From: Methanomassiliicoccus sp.
Lineage (GTDB): Archaea; Thermoplasmatota; Thermoplasmata; Methanomassiliicoccales; Methanomassiliicoccaceae
Length of the DNA stretch: 64,000 nucleotides
Reading direction: 5' to 3'
NCBI GenBank assembly: GCA_018262895.1
Contig: JADFDJ010000002.1
Span: 163,468 to 227,467, forward strand
Shown here piece after piece: positions 1-8,700 of this stretch. The stretch's first letter is position 1. Each line of letters starts with the position of its first letter. The notes under the pieces are model-generated. The model was not told the origin of the DNA, made no database searches, and was given only the letters and a program-made list of their open reading frames with translations. The position numbers and the translations under genes are program-made.

Positions 1-287
1 ATGGTCCAGGTATACAGAATGGTCTTCTCCCAGAAACCATCGGCGGTCTTCTTCGCAGAAATGGTGGTGGTTGCCGGGGCATCGTTCTGTTCCTCATTCT
101 CAGCCGGGGTCTGGTCTACCAACTCTGGATTCTGGTCTACTGAGACCGGGGTCGACGGGTTCTGATCGCCGGATCCCTGGTCAGCGGCACCGGTCGTCGT
201 GGTTCCCTGTATGGCTACCAAGGCGACGGCGCTTATCATTACCACTAGCGCGAGCGCTAGTGCTAGTATCTTCGTTGCATTCTTCGT
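1..287 (-). CDS. Exported protein, N-terminal part only (runs off the window edge)
   Basis: The minus strand is open from about 296 to position 1 and encodes a classic signal peptide (Lys-rich start, then a hydrophobic run around ILALALALVVMISAVALVA), followed by a low-complexity segment rich in Thr, Asp, Gln, Glu and Pro, as in linkers of secreted archaeal proteins. The rest of the protein is outside the window, so no function can be given. No ATG, GTG or TTG is in frame at the right place. A GGGGGG run (296-301) followed 8 nt later by ACG at 287-285 suggests an ACG start or a T-to-C change of ATG. A TATA-like box on the minus strand lies at 331-341, which fits a short leader. Confidence 0.6.
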
Positions 288-330
288 GTTGTAAACCCCC
301 CAAAAGGTTTGGTACCTCTTTGGTAACTTT

Positions 331-341
331 CTATTTATATA
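331..341 (-). promoter_or_regulatory. TATA box of the exported-protein gene
   Basis: The minus strand reads TATATAAATAG here, about 25 nt before the expected transcription start of the gene beginning near 287. The surrounding 291-448 stretch is AT-rich and holds no gene I can support. Confidence 0.45.
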
Positions 342-448
342 CTTTTCTATTAAATAGTAATAATTTTATCAAAAAGGATAACTGCATTTCTTGTATAATA
401 TTAATAAAATAGAACTATGACCTCTAATAAAAATATTTTCACAAAGAC

Positions 449-1225
449 CTAATGCTGGCATATCTCGCAATACTCGCACCATCGACAGAGTGGACCGGTA
501 CGGCAGGGAAAGCATCGGCAGCGCTCGATACTGTCGATCAATACTGCCACGCCCCGCTCCAGGGCGGTCAGCTCTTCCGTCGTCCGCCAGGACGTCATCT
601 CCTTATCATGAGACAAATAATGCCACACGAGGCGCACCTCCTTTACCTGAGGATAGTTCTGACGGACCCCGATCTCGTACAATGCCAGCTGGCGGTCCTT
701 ACGAAGCTCAGCGGCGGTGGGCAGTCTCTTTCCGGTCTTGTAATCATGTATCTCGAACACACCGTCACCGACCTCGGTGAGGCGGTCTATGAAGCCCACG
801 AACGAGTGCTCCTTGTCCCCCCGGACCTTGAAGTTGACACCATGCTCTAGCCCTACTGTTCGCCCGCCATCGAACGGATGATAGTGGCGGTGATAGGCGC
901 GAAGCCCGGCCTCCGCCTTCCTTAGGTGATCCGACCTCGTCATGTCCTTCTTCACGATGACGATATCATCACCAATGTTCTCCTCCCATCTCTCTCGAAG
1001 AAAGGCGATCAGCTCATCTGCATCCAGAACCCTGCCTTCATCCACATGCTGATGAAGGTGCTGTAGGGCCAGATGCACCATGGAGCCGGAGAAGGCCTCG
1101 ATTCCCCTGCGCTCCGGTACCAAGCCCTCAATATATCTATACCTATACTTACGCGGGCATTGCTCGAAGCAGCTCAGGGAGGAGTGGGAATAGACCCTGT
1201 CCGTAGGAGGGCTATTACAGTGCAC
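449..1225 (-). CDS. PD-(D/E)XK nuclease, RecB/Cas4-like, with Fe-S cysteines
   Basis: 258 aa from a GTG start. The nuclease core is seen as a GFIDR segment followed by EIHDYKTGK, the usual D...(D/E)xK arrangement of RecB-family and AddB/Cas4-like nucleases. Two cysteines near the N-terminus (C19, C23) and a cysteine-dense C-terminus ending in CRWCEYCEIC match the split four-cysteine 4Fe-4S motif of AddB and Cas4. The protein would act on DNA, most likely in repair or end processing. No helicase partner, cas genes or CRISPR array lie next to it, so a CRISPR role is not supported. It ends in TAG. Confidence 0.75.
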   Translation of the reverse strand: MHCNSPPTDRVYSHSSLSCFEQCPRKYRYRYIEGLVPERRGIEAFSGSMVHLALQHLHQHVDEGRVLDADELIAFLRERWEENIGDDIVIVKKDMTRSDHLRKAEAGLRAYHRHYHPFDGGRTVGLEHGVNFKVRGDKEHSFVGFIDRLTEVGDGVFEIHDYKTGKRLPTAAELRKDRQLALYEIGVRQNYPQVKEVRLVWHYLSHDKEMTSWRTTEELTALERGVAVLIDSIERCRCFPCRTGPLCRWCEYCEICQH

Positions 1226-1287
1226 GAGGACCAGCTCACGCGGAACTCACAAGCTTCACGCCCCTTGTCGATCTTGTGACCGCGACC

Positions 1288-2076
1288 TCAGTCGCGGAGG
1301 AAATCATCACAGTAGAGCCTCTCGTTCATCAGGACCTGACCTGCCTTGATGATGTCCATGAGCTCCCGGTCCTCGGGATCGCAGATGGCAGCGGTCAGGC
1401 CAGCGCCCATGAGCATGGCCAGGAAGGTGCGGTTGAGCAGGCTTCGCTGCTTGGTGCCGTTGGACACGTTGCTGAGGCCTACCACCGTGCGGGGGGCCGG
1501 CTCATTGAGTGTCTGGAACATCTGCACCGCCTGGACGATCTTGCGACCCTGGTCCTGGGCGGCACTGGTCGGTAACACCAGAGGATCGAGGTATAGCCTC
1601 TCGGGCATTATATCATGCTCCATGGCCTTGGTGATCATGAGCATGGCCATCTCCGCCCGGGCCTCGGCGGAGTTGGGAACGCCCTTCTCATCCATGCACA
1701 GGCAGATGATCTCCGCATCGTAGTCCTTGCACAGGGGGAAGAACTTGGCCATCTTCTTCTCCTCGGCGGTCGTGGAGTTCATGATGACATGGTTCTTGGC
1801 GGCCTTGAGGCCCGCCTCCATGGTCTTCGGTCCGGACGTGTCCAGGGACAGCGGCAGAGAGGACACCTCCTGCACCGTGGACACCAGCCACTCCATGGCC
1901 GCGGGCCCATCATCACGACCGGGGCCCACATTGACGTCCAATGCCTGGGCTCCGCACTCCTCCTGCCGCAGGGCCAGGTCCTGGATGAACTTGGCGTCCC
2001 GCTTGTCGATGGCCTTGCCCACGGAAGTGAACAGACCGTTGATCCTCTCTGAGATGATGAGCATGGTATCGGCCAT
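1288..2076 (-). CDS. acsE: Methyltetrahydrofolate:corrinoid/Fe-S protein methyltransferase
   Basis: 262 aa, the same length as characterised bacterial AcsE as I recall it. It has the pterin-binding DHPS-like TIM barrel: LIISERINGLF at the N-terminus, LDVNVGPGRDD, PLSLDTSGPKTMEAGL, IMNST and GLSNVSNG. The enzyme moves the methyl group of 5-methyl-THF to the cobalt of the corrinoid Fe-S protein (CdhD/CdhE, encoded at 20.6-22.9 kb), linking the folate branch to acetyl-CoA synthesis. A link to MtrH-type tetrahydromethanopterin enzymes exists at the fold level, but the overall pattern is AcsE-like. It stands alone, 19 kb from the other acs genes. Its presence implies folate-type C1 carriers. Confidence 0.85.
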   Translation of the reverse strand: MADTMLIISERINGLFTSVGKAIDKRDAKFIQDLALRQEECGAQALDVNVGPGRDDGPAAMEWLVSTVQEVSSLPLSLDTSGPKTMEAGLKAAKNHVIMNSTTAEEKKMAKFFPLCKDYDAEIICLCMDEKGVPNSAEARAEMAMLMITKAMEHDIMPERLYLDPLVLPTSAAQDQGRKIVQAVQMFQTLNEPAPRTVVGLSNVSNGTKQRSLLNRTFLAMLMGAGLTAAICDPEDRELMDIIKAGQVLMNERLYCDDFLRD

Positions 2077-2210
2077 TGAGGGCCGCCTCCCGATAAAAGG
2101 CTTTTGCAGGTCTCGAGAGGGACAGGGTCACGGGTGGGAGGGGCCCTGTGGGTTAGAAGTAGGACCTATGGCGTATAGGTTGAAGGAAGATCGTTCCGGG
2201 GTGAGCTATC

Positions 2211-2555
2211 ATGGCACGCAGGAAGGACGAGGATTGGGAAGAGGAAGACGCCGAGGAAGAGGACGATGAAGAGGACATGGAGACGGAGGAAGGCCTCGAG
2301 CCAGTTATGTCCGAGAACGCCGTCATAGATGTGGCCTTCGGAGAGCCGGAGGACGGTAGGGACGAGGAAGAGAGGGTGCTTGATTGGGTCTCCAGCTTCA
2401 AGCCCGGCGAGTTCCAGCGCCAGGTGGCCGACCTTTTCCTGTCCGACGGCGAGGTGTACATCATGATGGACAAGATGACGGTGGTCCTGCCCATGATGGA
2501 ACTGTTCCGCCTCCTCGAGAGCGCTGGAGGCATTGCTGACAACGAAGAGATGTAG
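2211..2555 (+). CDS. Small acidic protein of unknown function
   Basis: 114 aa with a strongly acidic N-terminal third (about 30 Asp/Glu in the first 45 residues) and a more ordinary C-terminal half with a hydrophobic MMDKMTVVLPMMELFRLLE segment. I do not recognise the family. The acidic tail could mimic nucleic acid or contact basic proteins, but this is only inference. It is convergent with the histidine kinase that follows. A weak stem (TCGAGG/CCTCGA, 2560-2582) follows the TAG stop and may terminate transcription. Confidence 0.55.
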   Translation: MARRKDEDWEEEDAEEEDDEEDMETEEGLEPVMSENAVIDVAFGEPEDGRDEEERVLDWVSSFKPGEFQRQVADLFLSDGEVYIMMDKMTVVLPMMELFRLLESAGGIADNEEM

Positions 2556-2635
2556 GGGATCGAGGTTTCCAAAGGCCCTCGACTCAATATCACTTTTGCT
2601 CTGAGGTGCTTGCTGCTCCCTTCATTGGATGGCGA

Positions 2636-4318
2636 TCACGACGCATTTCTCCATTTACCGGCAGGTACCAGGATCTCAAAGGTGCAGCCCTCTCCGGCCC
2701 GCCCCATCTCCCTCATGCTCAATCCCGTGATGCCTAGTATCTGGCGGGACAGGTACATGCCCAGGCCGGTGTTGCGGCCGTGGCCGAGCTCGAATATCTT
2801 CTCCTTCTCCTCGGTAGGCACGCCCACCCCATTATCCTCGTAGAAGACCGAGAGGCTCAGGTCCTGGTTCTCCTCGGTCCAAACATGGACCAGGCTCACC
2901 CTCTCCCCGTGGCGCACGGAGTTGTCCAGCAGGTTGGTGAACACCTTCAGCAGCATGAGGTCGGCGTACAGCTCAACGTTCCCGGCATCGATCCGCACAT
3001 CGATGCCCGGAGGGTGCACCGTCCTTTCGGCCTCCGTGACCATGGGGCCGAGGGACTGCCACTCCGGGCTTTTCAGGCCCAGGCTCTGGTAGTCCCGGGT
3101 GAAGATCATGATGTTCTCCATGTCCTCCACGTTGGCCAGCATTGTCCGGCGGCGTTCCTCCGTCATCGTGCCCCCGTTATTGAACCCGGCCAGCTCCAGG
3201 TAGCCGCGCTGTACGACCAGCTTGTTCATCATGTCGTGCCTGGCGACCATCGACAGAAGGTTCAGCTTGTCATTTGCCAGGCGAAGAGACTCTTTGGCCT
3301 TACGCTCCTCGGTCACGTCGCGTACCGTTATCAGATGGCCCTGGACCTCCCCGCGGGTCCCAGGGATCTGACGGGTCTTCACATTAAACACCCTCTCGTT
3401 CAACCACTTCTCTTGGGATGAGGCGGCATGGCCGCCGCAGACCGGTCCCAGGCCCAGGGGTGCCAGAACACTCTCGGCCGGCTTGCCCAAGATCTCGGGG
3501 CTGAGGCCCAGGACCTCCCGGGCCTTGGAGTTGGCATAGCCCAGAGCGCCGTCGGAATCGATTATGATGACCCCGTCGTCCATGTTCTCCACCACCGCGT
3601 CATAGCTCAAGGGGGTGACGTCGGAGTGCTTGAAGGTGAAGGTACCGACATAATATAGGCAAGCTGCCAGCGTGAGGGATGTGAAGTTCATCAGTATGTC
3701 AACATAGGAGCCTGACATGTAGAACGTGACCGCCCCCGTGCTCACGAGCCAGGGGAGACAGGAGGCGGCAAGAACTATGCCGGTCTGCTTCTTCTGGGTG
3801 CGGGGGGTGTTGCTGAAAAGGTAGAAGACGAACAGGCTGCCCACGATGGTGAGCGCATGGATGTAAAGATACAGCAGGAAGAACGCTGTGGAGTAGTCGG
3901 TGTACATCTCCACGGTGTCCTGAACTACGTAGAACCTCACCCAGTTGTAGAATAGCTGATGTTGATCGTTCGTCCAGTACAGCACCATGGAGACGGCTGG
4001 GACCAGGGATACCAGGATAATGTTCCTGACCGTCATCCATCTCCCCTTCCCCGCATACTCGAGGTCGAAGAACAGCAGCAAAATGCAGGCGATGGAGAAC
4101 AGCAGGACCTGCATTCCTCCGAGGAAGATCTTGACATCTAGGCTCTCCACCCACAGGTCCAGGACCAGCGTTGAGAACAGGCCGCAGAAGGTGAGCATGA
4201 GGAGGATGAAGAGGGACCTCAACCGCCCCTTCTCCTTCCTGAACGCCATGGCTGCCAAGAGCAGGCAGGTCGCGATCAGGATGCCCAGAACGAGCCATTC
4301 CACCAACCTCAGCGACAT
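2636..4318 (-). CDS. 7TM-PAS sensor histidine kinase
   Basis: 560 aa. Residues 1-220 contain about seven hydrophobic helices in the arrangement of the histKA_7TM sensor module; a PAS domain follows (VVENMDDGVIIIDSDG, ending in VRDVTEERKAKE), then a dimerisation helix with the phospho-acceptor in ARHDMMNKL, and a HATPase domain with the N-box NLLDNSVRHG and glycine motifs DNGVGV and GRNTGLGMYL. It is a membrane-bound sensor kinase with unknown ligand. It belongs to the same paralog group as the three kinases at 50.5-55.8 kb but is more diverged (HDMMNKL rather than HDL(G/R/Q)NKL). No response regulator gene is adjacent, which is common for archaeal kinases. Confidence 0.9.
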   Translation of the reverse strand: MSLRLVEWLVLGILIATCLLLAAMAFRKEKGRLRSLFILLMLTFCGLFSTLVLDLWVESLDVKIFLGGMQVLLFSIACILLLFFDLEYAGKGRWMTVRNIILVSLVPAVSMVLYWTNDQHQLFYNWVRFYVVQDTVEMYTDYSTAFFLLYLYIHALTIVGSLFVFYLFSNTPRTQKKQTGIVLAASCLPWLVSTGAVTFYMSGSYVDILMNFTSLTLAACLYYVGTFTFKHSDVTPLSYDAVVENMDDGVIIIDSDGALGYANSKAREVLGLSPEILGKPAESVLAPLGLGPVCGGHAASSQEKWLNERVFNVKTRQIPGTRGEVQGHLITVRDVTEERKAKESLRLANDKLNLLSMVARHDMMNKLVVQRGYLELAGFNNGGTMTEERRRTMLANVEDMENIMIFTRDYQSLGLKSPEWQSLGPMVTEAERTVHPPGIDVRIDAGNVELYADLMLLKVFTNLLDNSVRHGERVSLVHVWTEENQDLSLSVFYEDNGVGVPTEEKEKIFELGHGRNTGLGMYLSRQILGITGLSMREMGRAGEGCTFEILVPAGKWRNAS

Positions 4319-4501
4319 AATGGCGGCTAGCTACCCAGATATTTTAAAAGGTTGTTGTAAATAAATCAACTCTGGTAATTACGAAGAATCGCTGGATGAA
4401 TGATCAGAAGCGTCCATCGAGGGGGCGCCGTGAAGTTATGTTTATGAACCACCGCAACATATAGCCTCGGCAACTGTTCTCTCAGTTGGCCCTTCGTGAA
4501 T

Positions 4502-4518
4502 ATGGAGGCAAGAAATTG
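4502..4518 (+). promoter_or_regulatory. Ribosome binding site that fixes the purH TTG start
   Basis: A GGAGG element just upstream of TTG at 4516, with about eight bases between, precedes LVKIERALISV, where PurH homologs begin. An in-frame ATG exists 30 nt upstream at 4486 but has no such site and would add ten residues not expected in the family. Confidence 0.6.
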
Positions 4519-6072
4519 GTCAAGATAGAACGCGCTCTTATCAGCGTTTCCAACAAGGATGGCATTATTGATTTCGCACGCGGACTTAAGGAGCATGGCG
4601 TGGAAATAATCTCCACCGGGGGCACGGCCCTTCTCCTAGAGAGGAACGGGGTGAGAACGGTAGGCATCTCTGATATCACGGGTTTCCCGGAGATGCTCGA
4701 CGGGCGCGTGAAGACCCTCCATCCCAACATACATGCGGGACTTCTTGCACGAAGGGACCTGCCCGATCACATGCATCAGCTGGAGAGAATGAAGATCAAG
4801 AAGATCGACATGGTGGTGGTGAACCTCTACCCCTTCAAGGAAACGGTCCTCAAGCCCGGCGTCTCCTTGGAGGAGGTGATCGAGAACATCGATATCGGCG
4901 GCCCCTCCCTGATACGCGCGGCCTCCAAGAACTACAGGTCAGTGGCCGTGGTCACAGACCCCGTACGGTACGGCCCCATCCTGGAGGAGATGAACGCATC
5001 CCAGGGCCATCTGGGCGAGGTGACGCTGCAGGGACTGATGCTGGAGGCCTTCCGGGCCACGGCCAACTACGACGCGCTCATCGCCCAGCACCTGGGCGGG
5101 ACCTTCCCAGGCCCCATGTTTCCCCAGACCCTCAACGTGGGGATGGAGAAGGTGCAGGACCTCCGCTACGGGGAGAACCCCAGCCAGCAGGCGGCGTTCT
5201 ACGGCGATCCGTTCGCGACCGGGGTGGCCGTGGCGCGCATGAAGCAGCTGCACGGCAAGGAGCTGTCGTTCAACAACATCCTGGACATGGAGTCAGCGCT
5301 CTCCCTTCTGCGGGAGTTCGAGGACCGCGCATGCGCCGTCGTCATCAAGCACACCAACCCCTGCGGCATAGCCTGCGATGACCACATCTACGATGCGTTC
5401 ATGGTGGCGTACAACGTCGATCCCAAGGCCGCTTACGGCTGCGTCATCGGCCTGAACCGCGAATGCGACCTCAGGACCGCGGAGGAGATATCCAAGCACT
5501 TCGTGGAGATAGTGTTCGCCCCCTCCTTCGACCCTCAAGCTCTGGAGCTGCTCAGCAAGAAGAAGAACATCCGCCTGATGACCACGCCCGGACCCATCAC
5601 CCTCGCGGACGCTCCCAAGATCAAGCTGAAATACATCAAGGGAGGGATGCTGGTGCAGACCGCGGACAACGGCCAGGTCACGGCGGAGAACCTCAAGGTG
5701 GTGACCAAGCGGGCCCCCACCGATGAGGAGATCAAGGCCATGCTGTTCGCCAACCGCGTGTGCAAGCACATCTGGTCCAACACCGTCATCCTCGCCAAGG
5801 GGGAGAGGGTAGTGGGCATCGGGGCCGGCCAGATGTCCAGGGTCGACTCCTCCTTCATAGCGGCCCACAAGGCCGGGGAGAACGCCCAGGGCTCGGTAAT
5901 GGCCTCTGACGCCTTCTTCCCCTTCCGCGACGGGGTCGACGAGGCCGCCAAGGCCGGGGCCACTGCCATCATCCAGCCCGGCGGAAGCATCCGCGATCAG
6001 GAAGTGATAGACGCCGCCAACGAGTACGGGATGGCGATGGTGTTCACCGGCGTCAGGGTCTTCCGCCATTGA
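4516..6072 (+). CDS. purH: Bifunctional AICAR formyltransferase / IMP cyclohydrolase
   Basis: About 518 aa, matching full-length PurH. The N-terminal IMP cyclohydrolase domain (MGS-like fold) shows ALISVSNKDGI, STGGTA and PEMLDGRVKTLHP; the C-terminal formyltransferase domain shows LRYGENPSQQAAFY, VVIKHTNPCG and the FPFRDGVDEAAKAG region near the end. It catalyses the last two steps of IMP synthesis using 10-formyl-THF. Many archaea use PurP and PurO instead, so a fused PurH is a bacterial-type trait that agrees with the folate-dependent AcsE encoded 2.4 kb upstream. The start is read as TTG at 4516 because of the GGAGG site. Confidence 0.93.
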   Translation: MVKIERALISVSNKDGIIDFARGLKEHGVEIISTGGTALLLERNGVRTVGISDITGFPEMLDGRVKTLHPNIHAGLLARRDLPDHMHQLERMKIKKIDMVVVNLYPFKETVLKPGVSLEEVIENIDIGGPSLIRAASKNYRSVAVVTDPVRYGPILEEMNASQGHLGEVTLQGLMLEAFRATANYDALIAQHLGGTFPGPMFPQTLNVGMEKVQDLRYGENPSQQAAFYGDPFATGVAVARMKQLHGKELSFNNILDMESALSLLREFEDRACAVVIKHTNPCGIACDDHIYDAFMVAYNVDPKAAYGCVIGLNRECDLRTAEEISKHFVEIVFAPSFDPQALELLSKKKNIRLMTTPGPITLADAPKIKLKYIKGGMLVQTADNGQVTAENLKVVTKRAPTDEEIKAMLFANRVCKHIWSNTVILAKGERVVGIGAGQMSRVDSSFIAAHKAGENAQGSVMASDAFFPFRDGVDEAAKAGATAIIQPGGSIRDQEVIDAANEYGMAMVFTGVRVFRH

Positions 6073-6084
6073 CCGGGTTTCCGC

Positions 6085-6573
6085 TTACGGCATCCCGAGG
6101 ATCTCCCGCGGCCGCATGGTACGGACCGACCGTACCTGGGAGAGGCGGCCCTCGCTGGAGCATACCACCGCGCCGGGGACGCCGCTTCCGATGGCCAGGA
6201 CGAGGGAGTCGACAGTAGGGAGGCCCTGGGACCCGCGGGATAGCTTGCTCCCCTTGCCCAGGGAAACATAGTTGCTCTCCCGGATGATCTCGACGGCTGC
6301 CAGGGCATGCACCTTCTCCACATTCTGGACCCTGACGTTCGGCAGCTGCAGCAGAGTTCTCAATGTCCTCCGGGCGCGCCCGGGGTCCTTGGTCACGTCC
6401 AGCACCACGTAGTAGATCTCCACGAGGACGGGGGTGGGAAGGATCCCCAAGAAGTCGCCCTTCTCCACCCTCCTCAGCAGCTCGATGGAGCCCTGGCTGC
6501 GGCCGTCGCCCGAGCGTACGAACGCATCGATGATGACGTTGGTATCGATGACCACTGGCCTAGGAGCGGACAT
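6085..6573 (-). CDS. PIN-domain ribonuclease (VapC-like)
   Basis: 162 aa when started at ATG 6573 (an upstream ATG at 6603 would add ten residues). PIN acidic residues are visible in VIDTNVIIDAF, in LVEIYYVV and in PTVDSLVLA, with a late SEGRL segment. PIN proteins of this size are usually metal-dependent RNases and often toxins. The upstream gene at 6560-6793 overlaps its start by 14 nt and encodes a small coiled-coil protein, the layout of an antitoxin-toxin pair, although the partner has no recognisable DNA-binding fold. Confidence 0.75.
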   Translation of the reverse strand: MSAPRPVVIDTNVIIDAFVRSGDGRSQGSIELLRRVEKGDFLGILPTPVLVEIYYVVLDVTKDPGRARRTLRTLLQLPNVRVQNVEKVHALAAVEIIRESNYVSLGKGSKLSRGSQGLPTVDSLVLAIGSGVPGAVVCSSEGRLSQVRSVRTMRPREILGMP

Positions 6574-6793
6574 CCCTAACCCTCTGGCGCAGCTCCCTGA
6601 CATCGGTCACACAGTCGTCCAGGCACCCGATGAGGTCATCGCAGCATGAGCGTCCGTCCGCGACCCCGCCGCCCTGTAGCCCCACCGCTGCCTCCAGTCG
6701 TTCGACCCTCGCCTCCAGTTGTTCTACGCGCTCCTCAAGCCCCCTTGGAAACCTCCTGCGGTAGTTCCTTCCACTTTTGTCCCTGCGGTCCAT
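6560..6793 (-). CDS. Small coiled-coil protein upstream of the PIN RNase
   Basis: 77 aa from ATG 6793, preceded by a GAGGGG site. A basic N-terminus (DRRDKSGRNYRRR) leads into a heptad-like coiled coil (LEERVEQLEARVERLEAAV), then a Cys-containing stretch and a basic C-terminus. Its stop overlaps the start of the PIN gene, so the two are translationally linked. It could be the antitoxin of a VapBC-like module, but no AbrB, RHH or Phd fold is evident. Confidence 0.5.
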   Translation of the reverse strand: MDRRDKSGRNYRRRFPRGLEERVEQLEARVERLEAAVGLQGGGVADGRSCCDDLIGCLDDCVTDVRELRQRVRDVRS

Positions 6794-6984
6794 GAGCACG
6801 CCCCTCGACCCATCATTGGATTCTGGAGAGGATAAAGGAACGCAAAGCCCGCACGTCATTACCGGAATTGATAACGAGGAAAACCCAAATCTTATACCTG
6901 GACGGCATCGGCCATAAGCACGGTATGAGTTCGCCTATTTAAACAACAGGAGAACGGACTGCCGTGCGTGCCCGAGGGTCCGTC

Positions 6985-7926
6985 ATGAAGAAAAGCGCTT
7001 CTGCGTTCTCCCTGACCTTGCTGCTGCTGTCAGCCGCTCTTCTCGCATCATCGATGAGCGTGGCCACGGTCAACGCATCCACAACCAGCCAGATCTCCAT
7101 CGCTGGCGATGCCGAACTGGCATCGCAGGCGGCCGAGAGGGGATGGCCGGGGGACGGAACTTGGTCGAACCCCTACACGATCTCTGACGTCATTATCAGT
7201 AACCCGGCGAACGGTCAGGGTATCATCATTTCCGGTACGAGCAAGCACCTGATCATCGAGAACTGCACCATAAGCGGTACGTCCAGCTATGCCGTCGATG
7301 TCACCGGAGCGTCCAACGTGACCGTCAGGGACTCGGCGATGGGCGCTTGCTTCAGCGCCGTCTTCATGTACACTTCCAGTAACTGCACCATCACCAACAA
7401 CACCATATCCTCCTGCCAGACGGGGATCCTGCTGATCTCTTCGTTCGACATCATGATATCCGGCAACACCATCACCGATTCGCTGTACGAAGGCATAGAG
7501 CTGTGCACGTCCACCAGCAACAGCATCGCCGGGAACGTGGTGTCAAGCTGCGGGGACTATGGCCTCTACCTTTCCAGCAGCGACGGGAACACCATCTATG
7601 GGAACACCTTCATCGACAACAACGGCGCGGGTGCAAGCTACAACACGGATCATCCCCAGACCTATGACCGGGGCGTCAACGCCTGGAGCTATGAAGGGCA
7701 GGGGAACGTGTGGAGCGACTGGTCCTCCGAGGGCCCTTATCCCCACGAGGGGAGCGCGGCCGCCAACGATGTCCTTAACACCTTGGACATCGGGGACACT
7801 GTCCCTGTCATCCTCGCCATTGCCGTGGTGGTCGGGGCCATCGTGGCGGCTTTCGTGCTCATCCGGCGGAGGAGGGAGGAGGTTCAAGAGCTCCCTGACC
7901 AACAGGCACCCCCTCCTCAGGAGTAG
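6985..7926 (+). CDS. Cell-surface parallel beta-helix protein with C-terminal anchor
   Basis: 313 aa from ATG 6985 (GAGGGT site just upstream). It has a signal peptide (KKSASAFSLTLLLLSAALL), then repeated Asn/Ser-rich coils such as NCTISGTSSYAV, NNTISSCQTGI, GNTITDSLYEGIE and GNTFIDN, typical of right-handed beta-helix (PbH1/NosD-like) domains. A membrane span near the C-terminus (VPVILAIAVVVGAIVAAFVLI) is followed by a short basic and acidic tail. It is therefore an envelope-anchored surface protein, perhaps binding carbohydrate or metal. It is monocistronic as far as I can see. Confidence 0.8.
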   Translation: MKKSASAFSLTLLLLSAALLASSMSVATVNASTTSQISIAGDAELASQAAERGWPGDGTWSNPYTISDVIISNPANGQGIIISGTSKHLIIENCTISGTSSYAVDVTGASNVTVRDSAMGACFSAVFMYTSSNCTITNNTISSCQTGILLISSFDIMISGNTITDSLYEGIELCTSTSNSIAGNVVSSCGDYGLYLSSSDGNTIYGNTFIDNNGAGASYNTDHPQTYDRGVNAWSYEGQGNVWSDWSSEGPYPHEGSAAANDVLNTLDIGDTVPVILAIAVVVGAIVAAFVLIRRRREEVQELPDQQAPPPQE

Positions 7927-8164
7927 GCGGCCGGTGTGTCCTTTCTGGTGACGCCCTGATCCAGGCCTAAGAGACCTGCCTTACCATGTTCGAGCTCACC
8001 ATAGGAATGGCCGCCGGCCAAATGATCGAAAGCCAGGATCAAGCGTTTCTTAGAACGGCCTCGAAGCAAGAGGCCACACACCTACATGATGAACTCAGCG
8101 CACGAAGGCTGGCGGGCAACCGTTATCCGCCTGTGCGGGATACGGTAGGCCGGAGTTTTAGGCC
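7927..8164. other. Intergenic stretch without a supported gene
   Basis: About 240 nt between the beta-helix gene and the GyrI-like gene. I see no convincing gene or repeat; a short open frame at 7986-8168 has no family features. Confidence 0.4.
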
Positions 8165-8635
8165 GTGAAGCCCAAGTTCGAGGAACGGAAGGAGGTCCTG
8201 ATCGCTTACATCGAGCACCAGGGACCCTATGATGACATCCCCTGGAGCGAGCTGATGGGAGAGCTGTTCGACTGGGCCAAGGAGCAGAAGGCGATACCCG
8301 GCCCCTATCCCATGGGCATTTACCTGGACGATCCCCAGAAGGTCCCGAGGGAGCGGCGCCGGAGCGAGATCGCCATCACCTTCAGGGGCGAGGGCACGTC
8401 CTCCCGAGGCGTCAAGACCAGGACGATGCCGGCGATGAAGGTGGCCACGCTCTCCTTCAAGGGCCCAGGCAGCGAGCTGGGCAATGCCCATCTGGCGCTG
8501 GCGGAGTTCATCCAGGTCCAAGGGTACAAAGCACTGGGCCCCATAATCGAGATCTACACCAAGACCCCAGAGATCGTCAATGGCCACATAATAATGTACT
8601 CCAAGATCATGACGCCAGTCCAACCATCACAATGA
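8165..8635 (+). CDS. GyrI-like effector-binding domain protein
   Basis: 156 aa from a GTG start. The sequence has the duplicated SHS2-like pattern of GyrI/AraC effector-binding domains: an N-terminal VLIAYIEHQGPYDDIPWSE, a central YPMGIYLDDPQKVP, and a second repeat with MKVATLSFKGPGSELGNAH and EIYTKTPE. Stand-alone GyrI-like proteins bind or hydrolyse small hydrophobic or cationic compounds. No DNA-binding domain is attached. It is convergent with the TerC gene. Confidence 0.7.
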   Translation: MKPKFEERKEVLIAYIEHQGPYDDIPWSELMGELFDWAKEQKAIPGPYPMGIYLDDPQKVPRERRRSEIAITFRGEGTSSRGVKTRTMPAMKVATLSFKGPGSELGNAHLALAEFIQVQGYKALGPIIEIYTKTPEIVNGHIIMYSKIMTPVQPSQ

Positions 8636-8700
8636 TGGCACTTTGTGGTAGGGAGAGGCACCTAGGACGAAGGACCCTCAATTGATATTACCTTTCTGTT

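Noticed and set aside
449..1225. Cas4 of a CRISPR system
   Set aside because: Nuclease motifs fit Cas4, but there is no repeat array and no other cas gene in the window.
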